From Vibrio sp. HA2012 (GTDB lineage: Bacteria > Pseudomonadota > Gammaproteobacteria > Enterobacterales > Vibrionaceae), in the NCBI RefSeq assembly GCF_002812955.1, contig NZ_PFXK01000007.1, positions 180,227 to 244,226 of the forward strand: 64,000 bases of DNA. The letters are read 5' to 3'. The notes under the pieces were generated by a model. That model searched no databases, was not told the DNA's origin, and worked only from the letters and a program-made list of their open reading frames with translations. A program made the translations under genes and the position numbers. How positions within the stretch are numbered: position 1 is the first letter of the stretch; every line of letters begins with the position of its first letter. Below, piece by piece: positions 19,527 to 28,508 of the stretch.

Positions 19527-20288
19527 CTAGCGGGCAAGCCAGCCCCCATCAACAGCAATGGTATAACCATTAATATAATCCGAAGCAGAAGATGACAGGA
19601 ACACACAAGGCCCGGCAAGGTCTTCCGGATCCCCCCAGCGACCAGCAGGAATACGCTCCAGAATTTCTTTATTACGGGACTCATCCGCACGCAATGCCGC
19701 AGTGTTGTTCGTCGCCATATAGCCCGGGGCAATCGCGTTCACATTCACGTTATGCTTCGCCCACTCGTTAGCCATCAGGCGGGTAACACCCATTACACCA
19801 CTTTTGGACGCCGTATAGGAAGGAACTCGGATCCCTCCCTGGAAAGACAGCATAGATGCTACGTTAATAATCTTACCGCCTTCACCCTGTGCAATAAACT
19901 GTTTTGCAACGGCCTGAGACATAAAGAACAGAGACTTAATATTGATGTTCATCACGTCGTCCCAATCCTGCTCAGAAAACTCGATAGCATCGGCACGGCG
20001 AATAATACCGGCATTGTTCACCAGAATATCAATCCGGCCAAACTCAGCCACTGCACGCTCGACGATGGAAGGGATATCATCCAGTTTCATCAGGTTGGCT
20101 CGAACATCCACAAACTTACGTCCTGTCTCAGCAATCTTTGCCATAGTGTCCGTTGGTTCAACAATATTAACGCCGACAATATCGCAACCGGCTTTCGCCA
20201 GTCCCAGCGCCATCCCCTGTCCCAGGCCGGTATCACAACCAGTGACGATTGCAACTTTGCCGTCCAGTTTAAATGCATCAAGAATCAT
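19527..20288 (-). CDS. kduD: 2-dehydro-3-deoxy-D-gluconate 5-dehydrogenase (SDR)
   Basis: A 253-residue short-chain dehydrogenase. TGCDTGLGQGMALGLAKAG is the NAD-binding glycine motif, NNAGI the structural motif, and S/Y/K catalysis is seen in the serine of NVASMLSFQGG and YTASK. The sequence is closely KduD-like (starts MILDAFKLDGKVAIVTG). It reduces 2,5-diketo-3-deoxygluconate to 2-keto-3-deoxygluconate, which then needs KdgK and Eda, not encoded here. First gene of the kduD-ygjV-rpiB operon, with AAAGGAAAA before the start and two KdgR-like palindromes upstream. Confidence 0.93.
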   Translation of the reverse strand: MILDAFKLDGKVAIVTGCDTGLGQGMALGLAKAGCDIVGVNIVEPTDTMAKIAETGRKFVDVRANLMKLDDIPSIVERAVAEFGRIDILVNNAGIIRRADAIEFSEQDWDDVMNINIKSLFFMSQAVAKQFIAQGEGGKIINVASMLSFQGGIRVPSYTASKSGVMGVTRLMANEWAKHNVNVNAIAPGYMATNNTAALRADESRNKEILERIPAGRWGDPEDLAGPCVFLSSSASDYINGYTIAVDGGWLAR

Positions 20289-20320
20289 AATCTTTTCCTT
20301 TGAAGAATCCGGTTAAGCAT

Positions 20321-20345
20321 CAAAATGAACTCGCGTTTCATTTTG
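20321..20345. promoter_or_regulatory. KdgR-like operator 1 upstream of kduD
   Basis: A 25-base inverted repeat with perfect 9-bp arms (CAAAATGAA / TTCATTTTG) around a 7-base centre, 33 bases upstream of the kduD start. The AATGAA...GTTTCATT pattern resembles the consensus of the pectin repressor KdgR. The KdgR gene itself is not in the window. Confidence 0.6.
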
Positions 20346-20363
20346 GTTGATTTATGATTAATC

Positions 20364-20384
20364 AAATGAAAAGACGTTTCAAAT
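20364..20384. promoter_or_regulatory. KdgR-like operator 2 upstream of kduD
   Basis: AAATGAAAAGACGTTTCAAAT has 5-bp arms TGAAA/TTTCA and the same general layout as operator 1, whose centre is about 41 bases away. Two such sites near one promoter would allow cooperative repression. Confidence 0.5.
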
Positions 20385-20593
20385 ATTTTTTAAAAGATTA
20401 TCGATAATTATTGACGATAGTCTTACTTTTAAAATAAACCAACACTCATAATGGATTATTTTTTAAAAAAACGTTTTATTTTTTTTAGTTGGATGTCTTA
20501 TAGTATACCGTCGTGAAATGACCTCTCTCCCCACACACAGCTAACAGCTTAGCGATACAGGAAAAAATCTTTCCAATTAAGGTATTTTTGTGA

Positions 20594-20609
20594 TGCCAAA
20601 CGATTGCGC
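20594..20609. promoter_or_regulatory. PurR box upstream of purHD
   Basis: TGCCAAACGATTGCGC matches the central CAAACGnTTGCG of the purine repressor operator. It sits just upstream of a -10-like TAGAAT at 20633-20638 and therefore overlaps the -35 region, where repressor binding would block RNA polymerase. Confidence 0.65.
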
Positions 20610-20659
20610 GAGCATTTTCCCTGTAAATTAGTTAGAATACGCGCCATCAAATCTTCTGC

Positions 20660-20694
20660 CACCGGCAGGTGAAAAGGTATTCTGCCAGCCGGTG
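20660..20694 (+). other. Hairpin in the purH leader
   Basis: CACCGGC at 20660-20666 pairs with GCCGGTG at 20688-20694 in the predicted 5' untranslated region. It ends about 40 bases before the start codon. No T run follows, so it is not an obvious attenuator; it does not match a riboswitch I recognise. Confidence 0.35.
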
Positions 20695-20733
20695 TTACTA
20701 CTAACTCTCTGTGAATTTGAGGAAAATGGAAGC

Positions 20734-22326
20734 ATGACTAACGCTCGCCCAATTCGCCGCGCTCTAATCAGCGTATCAGACAAAACCGGAATCGTTGAGT
20801 TTGCACAAGCTCTTTCAGCCCGTGGGGTTGATATTCTATCCACTGGCGGTACGGCCCGCCTGCTGGCTGAAAAAGGTATTTCCGTAACTGAAGTTTCTGA
20901 TTACACCGGATTCCCTGAAATGATGGATGGCCGCGTTAAAACCCTGCATCCCAAAGTTCACGGCGGTGTACTGGGTCGTCGAGGTCAGGATGATGCTGTC
21001 ATGGAACAGCACGGTATCAGTCCTATCGATATGGTAGTGGTCAACCTGTACCCATTCGCAGCAACGGTTGCAAAAGCAGACTGCTCTCTGGAAGACGCGG
21101 TTGAAAACATCGATATCGGTGGCCCGACAATGGTTCGTTCTGCCGCGAAAAACCATAAAGATGTGACAATTGTGGTCAATGCTTCTGATTATGACCGTGT
21201 TATTGCTGAAATGGACGCTAACGACAAGTCTCTGACACTGGAAACTCGTTTTGACCTGGCTATCGCAGCATTCGAACACACTGCAGCTTACGACGGCATG
21301 ATCGCGAACTACTTCGGTAAGATGGTTCCCAGCTACGGCGAAAACAAAGAAGGGGATGAAGAAAGCAAATTTCCGCGTACCTTCAACCAGCAATTCGAAA
21401 AGAAACAAGATATGCGCTACGGTGAAAACAGCCACCAAGCTGCCGCTTTCTATGTTGAAGCAAATCCGCAGGAAGCTTCTGTTTCAACAGCCAAACAGAT
21501 TCAGGGCAAAGCACTCTCTTACAACAACATCGCAGATACCGATGCAGCACTTGAGTGTGTGAAAGAGTTTGCAGAGCCTGCATGTGTGATCGTTAAGCAC
21601 GCCAACCCATGTGGCGTCGCACTGGGCAGCGATATCCTTGAAGCGTATAACCGCGCTCACAAAACTGATCCAACCTCAGCATTCGGCGGCATTATCGCAT
21701 TCAACCGTGAACTGGATGCAGCTACAGCGCAAGCTATCGTTGACCGTCAGTTTGTTGAAGTGATCATCGCTCCTGCAGTTTCTGCTGAAGCCGTTGAAGT
21801 TGTTGCTGCGAAGAAAAACGTTCGCCTGCTGGAATGCGGTGAATGGGCAACCAAAACCACTGGCTTTGATATGAAGCGGGTTAACGGAGGTCTTCTGGTT
21901 CAGGATCGCGATCAGGGTATGGTAACTCTGGACGACCTGAAAGTGGTGACCAAACGTCAGCCAACAGAAGAAGAGCTGAAAGATGCCCTGTTCTGCTGGA
22001 AAGTTGCTAAGTTCGTGAAATCCAACGCTATCGTATACGCAAAAGGCGATATGACTATCGGTGTGGGTGCTGGCCAGATGAGCCGTGTTTATTCCGCTAA
22101 AATTGCTGGTATTAAAGCAGCAGATGAAGGTCTGGAAGTTGCAGGCAGCGTGATGGCATCTGATGCCTTCTTCCCGTTCCGCGATGGTATTGATGCAGCA
22201 GCAGAAGCCGGTATTAAATGCGTTATCCAGCCTGGCGGTTCAATGCGTGATCAGGAAGTGATCGACGCAGCCGATGAACACGGTATGGCAATGATCTTCA
22301 CCGGCATGCGTCACTTCCGTCATTAA
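20734..22326 (+). CDS. purH: Bifunctional AICAR formyltransferase / IMP cyclohydrolase
   Basis: A 530-residue enzyme for the last two steps of IMP synthesis. The start at 20734 ([13 protein letters not shown]) is chosen because homologues begin there and GAGGAAAATGGAA precedes it; the frame is open 14 codons further up. The N-terminal ~200 residues are the IMP cyclohydrolase MGS-like domain; the remainder is the formyltransferase with its catalytic Lys-His in [10 protein letters not shown]. It heads the purHD operon behind a PurR box. Confidence 0.97.
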   Translation: MTNARPIRRALISVSDKTGIVEFAQALSARGVDILSTGGTARLLAEKGISVTEVSDYTGFPEMMDGRVKTLHPKVHGGVLGRRGQDDAVMEQHGISPIDMVVVNLYPFAATVAKADCSLEDAVENIDIGGPTMVRSAAKNHKDVTIVVNASDYDRVIAEMDANDKSLTLETRFDLAIAAFEHTAAYDGMIANYFGKMVPSYGENKEGDEESKFPRTFNQQFEKKQDMRYGENSHQAAAFYVEANPQEASVSTAKQIQGKALSYNNIADTDAALECVKEFAEPACVIVKHANPCGVALGSDILEAYNRAHKTDPTSAFGGIIAFNRELDAATAQAIVDRQFVEVIIAPAVSAEAVEVVAAKKNVRLLECGEWATKTTGFDMKRVNGGLLVQDRDQGMVTLDDLKVVTKRQPTEEELKDALFCWKVAKFVKSNAIVYAKGDMTIGVGAGQMSRVYSAKIAGIKAADEGLEVAGSVMASDAFFPFRDGIDAAAEAGIKCVIQPGGSMRDQEVIDAADEHGMAMIFTGMRHFRH

Positions 22327-22424
22327 TGGTTATTGAATGGCTTCTACTGCCAGGAGCCATTATTTTAATCCCTTTATAAAAAGGCTTTTTATCGCGTTAG
22401 AGCAGGCCATAAGGATTTAAACAC

Positions 22425-23714
22425 ATGAATGTATTAATTATCGGTGCAGGCGGTCGTGAACATGCGCTGGGCTGGAAAGTTGCACAAAACCCGAATGTAG
22501 GGACGGTTTATGTGGCTCCGGGCAACGCGGGTACCGCTCTGGAACCTAAACTGGAAAACGTGGCTATCGGTGTTGAAAATATCGATGCACTGGTCGCTTT
22601 TGCCAAAGAAAAGCACATTGAGCTGACTATTGTCGGCCCGGAAGCCCCTCTGGTCATCGGAGTGGTTGACGCCTTCCGTGAAGCTGGCCTGCCGATTTTC
22701 GGTCCAAGCAAAGCCGCTGCACAACTGGAAGGTTCAAAAGCGTTTACCAAAGATTTTCTGGCTCGCCACAACATCCCGACAGCCGCTTATGCCAACTTTA
22801 CAGAGATTGAGCCCGCACTGGCATACGTTCGCCAACAGGGTGCACCTATCGTAGTTAAAGCAGATGGTCTCGCAGCAGGTAAAGGTGTTATCGTTGCAAT
22901 GACACTGGAAGAAGCCGAAGACGCTATCAAAGATATGCTGGCAGGAAACGCTTTTGGCGCAGCCGGAAGCCGAGTGGTGGTTGAAGAATTTCTGCAGGGT
23001 GAAGAGGCCAGCTTTATTGTTATGGTTGATGGTGAAAACGTTTTGCCTATGGCTACCAGTCAGGATCATAAGCGTGTTGGCGACAAAGATACCGGCCCGA
23101 ATACCGGCGGTATGGGAGCATACTCTCCCGCACCGGTTGTCACTGCAGATATCCATAAGCGTATTATGGATGAAGTGATCTACCCGACGGTACGTGGTAT
23201 GGAAGCAGAAGGTCACCCGTATACAGGGTTCCTGTATGCTGGTCTGATGATCGATACTGACGGCACACCAAAAGTTATCGAATACAACTGCCGTTTCGGT
23301 GATCCGGAAACTCAACCTATCATGATGCGTATGGAATCTGATCTGGTTGAACTATGCTTAGCGGCTATCGATGAGAAGCTGGATCAATGTGAATCTAAGT
23401 GGGATCCTCGCGCTTCCATCGGCATCGTTCTGGCTGCAGGTGGTTACCCGGCTGATTATGCAAAAGGTGACGTGATTTCTGGCCTGCCAACAGAAGAAAC
23501 GGAAGGTGAAAAAGTCTTCCACGCCGGAACTGCGGAAAAAAACGGTAATGTAGTGACCAATGGTGGACGGGTACTGTGTGCAACAGCTCTGGGAAATACC
23601 GTATCAGAAGCACAGGAACGCGCTTATAAGCTGGCGAAACAAATCAGCTGGAACGGCATGTTCTACCGCAACGATATCGGCTACCGTGCGATCGCCCGCG
23701 AACAAACCAAGTAA
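22425..23714 (+). CDS. purD: Phosphoribosylamine-glycine ligase
   Basis: A 429-residue ATP-grasp enzyme making glycinamide ribonucleotide in purine synthesis. The N-terminal [17 protein letters not shown] motif, the [15 protein letters not shown] loop and the [12 protein letters not shown] metal-binding segment are all present, and the length is normal. It follows purH by 98 bases and shares its PurR-controlled promoter. A strong terminator follows at 23745. Confidence 0.97.
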   Translation: MNVLIIGAGGREHALGWKVAQNPNVGTVYVAPGNAGTALEPKLENVAIGVENIDALVAFAKEKHIELTIVGPEAPLVIGVVDAFREAGLPIFGPSKAAAQLEGSKAFTKDFLARHNIPTAAYANFTEIEPALAYVRQQGAPIVVKADGLAAGKGVIVAMTLEEAEDAIKDMLAGNAFGAAGSRVVVEEFLQGEEASFIVMVDGENVLPMATSQDHKRVGDKDTGPNTGGMGAYSPAPVVTADIHKRIMDEVIYPTVRGMEAEGHPYTGFLYAGLMIDTDGTPKVIEYNCRFGDPETQPIMMRMESDLVELCLAAIDEKLDQCESKWDPRASIGIVLAAGGYPADYAKGDVISGLPTEETEGEKVFHAGTAEKNGNVVTNGGRVLCATALGNTVSEAQERAYKLAKQISWNGMFYRNDIGYRAIAREQTK

Positions 23715-23744
23715 TAAAAAAACAACCTCAGTGTGGCAGTTCAG

Positions 23745-23772
23745 TGCCGGTACTTTGTACCGGCATTTTTTC
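23745..23772 (+). terminator. Intrinsic terminator of purHD
   Basis: Perfect 9-bp stem TGCCGGTAC / GTACCGGCA with a 3-base loop and six T residues, 30 bases after the purD stop. Confidence 0.92.
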
Positions 23773-23837
23773 GTTTCCGGTATCACCGCTATGCCGTGAT
23801 TCTGACAACCTCTTTGCTTAACGATGAGGATGCGGCA

Positions 23838-24530
23838 TTACTCTTCTATTAATAACGGACGTTCAATACAGTCAAAACTGTCTTCTTCCAGTAGCAACAG
23901 ATCCTCAACCGACAGTTTGCCACTACGGATATAACCCAGGATAGCTACATAGCTGTCTACAGAAGCAAGACGTTTAATCACAAAAGACGGCAGGATCTGG
24001 TTGAACTCAAACTGTGAATATTCCTGACCAGAGCAGGTTTCAAACATTTCGCCATCCCACTCTCCCTGAAACAGGCGTAATCCCTGTTTGTGCTGGTCTT
24101 CTGCAATCCTAATCACGGACGTGGCTTCGTTCTGGTATGCCACAATCTGCTCAGAAGTAAGCGGAAGGATCTTTCCATCAATCTGATATTGCTGATAAAC
24201 CGCTTCACCAGACTGACTGAAACGCAGGTGTAACCGAAAATCAGCCAGCTTTTGCTCGCTGTTCAGTGTTTTCCCCTCTCGCACCATTTCACGCAGGGTA
24301 TTCTCTTGCCAGCGGTAATCAGACTGATACCAGCCATAACGTCCAGAAAGTACATAATCGGCTGATGAATAAGGATGTTCCATGTATTCTGTGTACCAGT
24401 AAAAGCTGGTTGTCTCACCAACTGACTGGCCACCGGTCATGGTTTGAAATTGTTCAGACTGTTCTACCCGAGCTCCGGATGAACATCCCAGCAACAACAG
24501 GGTAAACAGAAAAGAAATGATCCATTGCAT
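23838..24530 (-). CDS. DUF1481 lipoprotein (YjaH-like)
   Basis: A 230-residue protein with a lipoprotein signal peptide: hydrophobic stretch then LLLGC, Cys16 being the lipidated residue. The rest matches the DUF1481 family, represented by E. coli YjaH, which also sits beside hupA. Function is unknown. It lies 44 bases downstream of hupA on the same strand, beyond a hairpin that may only partly terminate. Confidence 0.8.
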   Translation of the reverse strand: MQWIISFLFTLLLLGCSSGARVEQSEQFQTMTGGQSVGETTSFYWYTEYMEHPYSSADYVLSGRYGWYQSDYRWQENTLREMVREGKTLNSEQKLADFRLHLRFSQSGEAVYQQYQIDGKILPLTSEQIVAYQNEATSVIRIAEDQHKQGLRLFQGEWDGEMFETCSGQEYSQFEFNQILPSFVIKRLASVDSYVAILGYIRSGKLSVEDLLLLEEDSFDCIERPLLIEE

Positions 24531-24538
24531 AAAATTAC

Positions 24539-24564
24539 ACCGGGTGAAGGATAGTACACCCGGT
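24539..24564 (-). terminator. Terminator-like hairpin after hupA
   Basis: Stem ACCGGGTG / CACCCGGT with a 10-base loop, ten bases after the hupA stop. The following minus-strand bases are only moderately T-rich, so read-through into the DUF1481 gene is likely. Confidence 0.6.
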
Positions 24565-24574
24565 ATAGTTTAGA

Positions 24575-24847
24575 TTACTTCACTGAATCTTTCAGTGCTT
24601 TACCTGCCACAAACGCAGGTACATTTGCTGCAGCAATCTGAATTTCTTCACCAGTCTTAGGATTACGACCGGTACGTGCAGCACGGTGGTTTACTTTGAA
24701 TGTGCCAAAACCAATTAGTTGAACCTGGTCACCCTCTTTCAGTGTGTCTGTCACACTATCCAGAGTAGCTTCAAGAGCGGCTTTAGCCTGAGCCTTGGAA
24801 AGATCCGCTTTCTCAGCGATAAAGTCGATTAATTGGGTCTTGTTCAT
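24575..24847 (-). CDS. hupA: DNA-binding protein HU-alpha
   Basis: A 90-residue nucleoid protein of the HU family that bends and compacts DNA. The full-length family sequence is present, including the [18 protein letters not shown] arm segment with the intercalating proline and the KTGEEIQI continuation. Placement next to purHD and the DUF1481 gene is the hupA (not hupB) context of enterobacteria and vibrios. Confidence 0.97.
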   Translation of the reverse strand: MNKTQLIDFIAEKADLSKAQAKAALEATLDSVTDTLKEGDQVQLIGFGTFKVNHRAARTGRNPKTGEEIQIAAANVPAFVAGKALKDSVK

Positions 24848-25107
24848 TAGGTTTCCCTTCTTATCTGTTATCGAAATCTAAGCCACTGTAATGCATAACC
24901 CCCCCGTATGGCAAAGGTTTGTCTGTGAACTTTTCCTTTAACGACGCAGAATTAGACGGATTCTGAGCAATAACTCACAATTTGATTCAGATTTATCCAC
25001 CAGAATCATAGTAAATCGTCATCCGATAACGGCAGAATGCATGACCATAAGAGATTAAGCTATCAATAATATTCAGTTTTTACTCAAAAAAAGGCACCGA
25101 CGTATCT

Positions 25108-26163
25108 ATGGGACTTCTTATTCTTTTTATCTTACTGGCCATCGGAGTATCCTTTATTTGCTCAGTTCTGGAAGCCGTTTTACTCAGCCTGACCCCAAGC
25201 TATCTGGCTCAGATACGTCAGGAGCAGCATCCGTCAGCCAAACGGTTATCCCGATTTAAAGCCAATATTGACCGGCCACTTGCCTCTATCCTGACGTTAA
25301 ATACTATCGCTCATACCATAGGTGCGGCCGGTGCAGGGGCTCAGGCCGCCAATGTATTCGGCAACCAATGGCTAGGGCTGTTTTCCGCACTGCTGACACT
25401 CGCTATTTTGCTGCTGTCAGAAATCGTCCCAAAAACCATCGGAGCGACCTATTGGCGTCAGTTAGCACCGATAACGGCACAGATCCTGAGTATTATGGTG
25501 TGGGCGCTCAAGCCTTTCGTCTGGATATCAGAGCAGATCACCAAACGACTGGCTCACAATATTCATCCGGTGACTATCCGTGACGAACTGTCTGCCATGG
25601 CGATTCTGGCCTGGGAAAAAGGTGAAATTGCTGAAGGAGAATCGAAAATTCTGAATAATCTGCTGGCCATAGACAATGTCCCGGTGACACAAGTGATGAC
25701 GCCCCGCCCCGTTGTATTCCGTATAGAAGCAGAAATGACTATTAATCATTTTCTGGCAACCTATAAAGACATTCCTTTTTCCCGGCCACTGGTTTACAGC
25801 CAGCAAAAAGATAATATCCTCGGCTTTGTTCACCGTCTGGAACTGTTCAAGCTACAACAGAATGGGCTGGGAGAAAAACAACTGGGAGCAGTAATGCGAC
25901 CAATCCATGTATTGATGAACAGCCTGACGCTGCCCAGAGCCTTTGAACATATGTTAAAAAACCGCCAGCAGCTGGTGATGATCGTGGATGAATACGGAAC
26001 TGTTTTGGGCATTGTGACACTGGAAGATATCTTTGAGCATCTGCTGGGCGAGGAAATTGTCGATGAAGCAGACAATACCACAGATATGCAGCAGTTGGCC
26101 TTTGAGCGCTGGGAACTATGGAAACAGACCCACGATGTCCGGGAAAGCCGGGATGAAGAATAG
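25108..26163 (+). CDS. CNNM/CBS-domain membrane protein (CorC/YfjD-like)
   Basis: A 351-residue protein. The N-terminal ~150 residues form the CNNM (DUF21) membrane domain with four hydrophobic helices and the NTIAHTIGAAGAGAQA segment. Two CBS motifs follow (VMTPRPVVFRIEAEM and VIVDEYGTVLGIVTLEDIFE-like regions). It ends about 40 residues after the second CBS and lacks the C-terminal CorC_HlyC domain of longer relatives. Family members are implicated in magnesium or cobalt transport; the specific ion is unknown here. Confidence 0.85.
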   Translation: MGLLILFILLAIGVSFICSVLEAVLLSLTPSYLAQIRQEQHPSAKRLSRFKANIDRPLASILTLNTIAHTIGAAGAGAQAANVFGNQWLGLFSALLTLAILLLSEIVPKTIGATYWRQLAPITAQILSIMVWALKPFVWISEQITKRLAHNIHPVTIRDELSAMAILAWEKGEIAEGESKILNNLLAIDNVPVTQVMTPRPVVFRIEAEMTINHFLATYKDIPFSRPLVYSQQKDNILGFVHRLELFKLQQNGLGEKQLGAVMRPIHVLMNSLTLPRAFEHMLKNRQQLVMIVDEYGTVLGIVTLEDIFEHLLGEEIVDEADNTTDMQQLAFERWELWKQTHDVRESRDEE

Positions 26164-26190
26164 GCTTTCCTAAGAATAGAAGAAAGCCTA
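26161..26190. terminator. Shared hairpin between convergent CNNM and DUF416 genes
   Basis: TAGGCTTTC pairs with GAAAGCCTA over a 12-base loop; the left arm includes the CNNM stop codon. There is no T tract on either side, so this is a probable, not proven, bidirectional terminator. Confidence 0.45.
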
Positions 26191-26197
26191 CTCAGAA

Positions 26198-26785
26198 TCA
26201 GAGACTGATACCAATATTACTGACCCCTTCTTCCCGTAATTCATTACGCAGATCTTTAATCAACTCGATATCACGCTCTGTTGCTTCCCGCAGTGGACGG
26301 AAGATAGCCCATTGCACATCCCATTCTTCACAGACAGCTTCGTTTTCTTTCTGATTATCGTTGGTGATCGAATCGGCTCCTTGAGCTTCTTCCAACTGTA
26401 CCACGGTTTCAACAGACTGCTGGCTAAGCTTAAGCATATTGTCAAACAAGTAATCTCTGTCCAGCAAACCATGCAGCAACGTGGATAGCCCGACACAGGC
26501 ATCAATAGCCGGATATACCGCATAGAATTCAAAATCGTCTGCGGACGGAATAAGCTCTTCCAGCTTCTCCAGTTGGCGTTCAAAATTCACTTTGGCATTT
26601 TTTACCGTCAGCAGTTCCCATACACTATCGAGAATATCTCTGAACACTCTTGATTCGGCAAATTCAGTATTCTGACAAAACAGAGCATAATTGGGATACA
26701 TGCGCTCACACAGGCATGCCATAAACGTAATTTGTTGCCACGGCTCAAATTTCTCCAGGCGAACTTGCAGCGGATTCTGTAACAT
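26198..26785 (-). CDS. DUF416 family protein (YjaG-like)
   Basis: A 195-residue cytoplasmic protein matching the DUF416/YjaG family of gammaproteobacteria (NPLQVRLEKFEPWQQITFMA at the N terminus). YjaG lies near hupA in E. coli too. It is rich in acidic residues and predicted helical; no catalytic motif is visible and the function is unknown. Confidence 0.8.
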   Translation of the reverse strand: MLQNPLQVRLEKFEPWQQITFMACLCERMYPNYALFCQNTEFAESRVFRDILDSVWELLTVKNAKVNFERQLEKLEELIPSADDFEFYAVYPAIDACVGLSTLLHGLLDRDYLFDNMLKLSQQSVETVVQLEEAQGADSITNDNQKENEAVCEEWDVQWAIFRPLREATERDIELIKDLRNELREEGVSNIGISL

Positions 26786-26859
26786 AGATACTCAATGGTT
26801 GCGGAATGGAATTAACAGCGGAAGTGTACTTGATCCTCAGGAGGGAAAAAAGCAAGCAT

Positions 26860-27795
26860 ATGAATAATTCTACGAATAAACTGAAAATACTGACTCAACT
26901 GGCTCAGACCGATAAACTTTATTCTAAGCTATTTGAAGACGCCTCTTTACCAGGCCTGGAACTCACCGATAACCACGCAGAAGCGAACATCATCCTTGCG
27001 GCTCCTCCGGTATTAGCAGCATGTCTGAATGAGTTTCCACATCTGGACTGGGTTCAGTCCATCTATGCCGGGGTTGATTCACTCATGGCTCCGGACTTAC
27101 GACAGGATTACCAGCTCACAAATGTAAAAGGCATTTTCGGACAGCAGATTTCTGAGTATGTACTGGGTTATATCATCCAGCACTTTCGTCATCTGAACAT
27201 TTACCGGGATCAGCAGCAAGATAAACTGTGGAAGCCCCATTTCTATCAGACACTAGCAGGAAAAAAACTGTTGATACTCGGTACTGGTGCACTGGGAAAC
27301 TATATGGCCAGAACTGCGGCAGCGTTTCATCTGCAGACTATCGGTATCAACAGAACCGGTATTCCGCCTAAAGACAGTGCTTTTAATGAAGTGGTACACA
27401 GCGAACAGGTACATACGTACTTACCGGAAGCTGACATTGTAGTTTCCACTCTGCCGGCGACACCAGAAACTGAAAATATGTTTAATGCTGATTTCTTTTC
27501 TGCCTGTCAGCAGGTTCTGTTTTTTAATGTCGGCAGAGGCAATTCCGTTGATACCTCGGCTCTGCTTGATGCGCTGGATCAAGATCAAGTAGAGCATGCC
27601 TTTCTGGATGTCTTTATCAATGAGCCTATCTCTCAGCAGTGTCCTTACTGGCATCATCCTAAAGTTACCGTCACCCCGCATATTGCTGCCTATAGCTTTC
27701 CGGAACAGGTATTTGAAATATTTAAAGACAATTACCTGCGCTGGCACGATGGTTTTCAACTGCAATATCAGGTGGATTTCAGTAAGGGTTACTGA
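26860..27795 (+). CDS. D-2-hydroxyacid dehydrogenase (GhrA-like)
   Basis: A 311-residue NAD(P)-dependent oxidoreductase. The start at 26860 is favoured by length comparison with the family (about 312); AGGAGG lies 14 bases upstream, farther than usual, while the ATG at 26806 has no support. The nucleotide-binding motif is LILGTGALGNYMA; catalytic residues appear in NVGRGNSVD (Arg), LDVFINEP (Glu) and TPHIAAYS (His). It probably reduces glyoxylate or a related 2-keto acid. Its stop overlaps the next start (TGATG). Confidence 0.85.
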   Translation: MNNSTNKLKILTQLAQTDKLYSKLFEDASLPGLELTDNHAEANIILAAPPVLAACLNEFPHLDWVQSIYAGVDSLMAPDLRQDYQLTNVKGIFGQQISEYVLGYIIQHFRHLNIYRDQQQDKLWKPHFYQTLAGKKLLILGTGALGNYMARTAAAFHLQTIGINRTGIPPKDSAFNEVVHSEQVHTYLPEADIVVSTLPATPETENMFNADFFSACQQVLFFNVGRGNSVDTSALLDALDQDQVEHAFLDVFINEPISQQCPYWHHPKVTVTPHIAAYSFPEQVFEIFKDNYLRWHDGFQLQYQVDFSKGY

Positions 27796-28379
27796 TGCTT
27801 GATGCGTTACTGACACAAATAAGAGCCTGTACCCTCTGTGAGCCGGCTCTGCCTTTGGGGGCCAATCCCGTGATTCAGGCCAGTCCGATGGCTCGGCTGA
27901 TGATCATCGGGCAAGCTCCGGGAACCCGGGTACATCATACATCGCTGCCTTGGAATGACCCCAGCGGCGACCGTCTAAGAAACTGGCTGAAGCTGGATCG
28001 TGATACGTTTTATGATCCAGCTCAGATAGCCATTATGCCGATGGGACTCTGTTACCCAGGGAGAGGAAAAAACGGTGACCTTCCTCCCCGTAAAGAATGT
28101 GCCCCACAATGGCACCAGAAAGTCTGGGATGAACTGCCGAATATAGGTATGACTCTGCTAATCGGTCAATACGCCCAGAACTATTATCTTAAAGACAAGC
28201 CTAAGACGCTGACGGAAACCGTACACAACTGGGAACAGTGGGCTCCTGAGTTTATCCCGCTACCCCATCCTTCACCCAGAAATACCTTATGGCTGAAGAA
28301 CAACCCTTGGTTTGAAGAAGAGGTTGTGGCGTATATACGGGAATATGTGCATGGATGTCTGGGTATAAGCAGAGACTAG
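27795..28379 (+). CDS. Uracil-DNA glycosylase superfamily protein
   Basis: A 194-residue protein with the UDG fold motifs: motif 1 GQAPG (water-activating loop) and motif 2 HPSPRN. An N-terminal CTLC pair resembles the iron-sulfur ligands of family 4/5 enzymes, but I did not identify the other two cysteines with confidence. It may excise uracil or another damaged base, or have diverged. It overlaps the dehydrogenase gene by one base (TGATG), so the two are translationally coupled. Confidence 0.75.
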   Translation: MLDALLTQIRACTLCEPALPLGANPVIQASPMARLMIIGQAPGTRVHHTSLPWNDPSGDRLRNWLKLDRDTFYDPAQIAIMPMGLCYPGRGKNGDLPPRKECAPQWHQKVWDELPNIGMTLLIGQYAQNYYLKDKPKTLTETVHNWEQWAPEFIPLPHPSPRNTLWLKNNPWFEEEVVAYIREYVHGCLGISRD

Positions 28380-28384
28380 ACACT

Positions 28385-28462
28385 CGTCATCCCTGCGAAA
28401 GCAGGGATCTGCCAGCCCATGGCCGGTTGCATTTATTAGATTCCCGCCTAAACGGGAATGAA
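28385..28462. repeat. MITE/REP-like imperfect inverted repeat
   Basis: The left end CGTCATCCCTGCGAAAGCAG and the right end, read on the other strand, starting CTTCATTCCCGTTTAGGCGG, are similar over about 26 bases and each contains its own small hairpin. This is the widespread bacterial ATTCCCGC...GCGGGAAT type of extragenic palindrome. It sits between the convergent UDG-like gene and hemE and may also serve as a terminator. Only one copy is in the window. Confidence 0.65.
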
Positions 28463-28508
28463 GAAAGGTTTGAGTGTTTGTTTCTGGAGGTAAATCCAGT
28501 CTCTTTTA

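Noticed and set aside
20660..20694. purH leader hairpin as a purine riboswitch
   Set aside because: The conserved three-way junction and loop sequences of purine riboswitches are absent, and purHD control is explained by the upstream PurR box.
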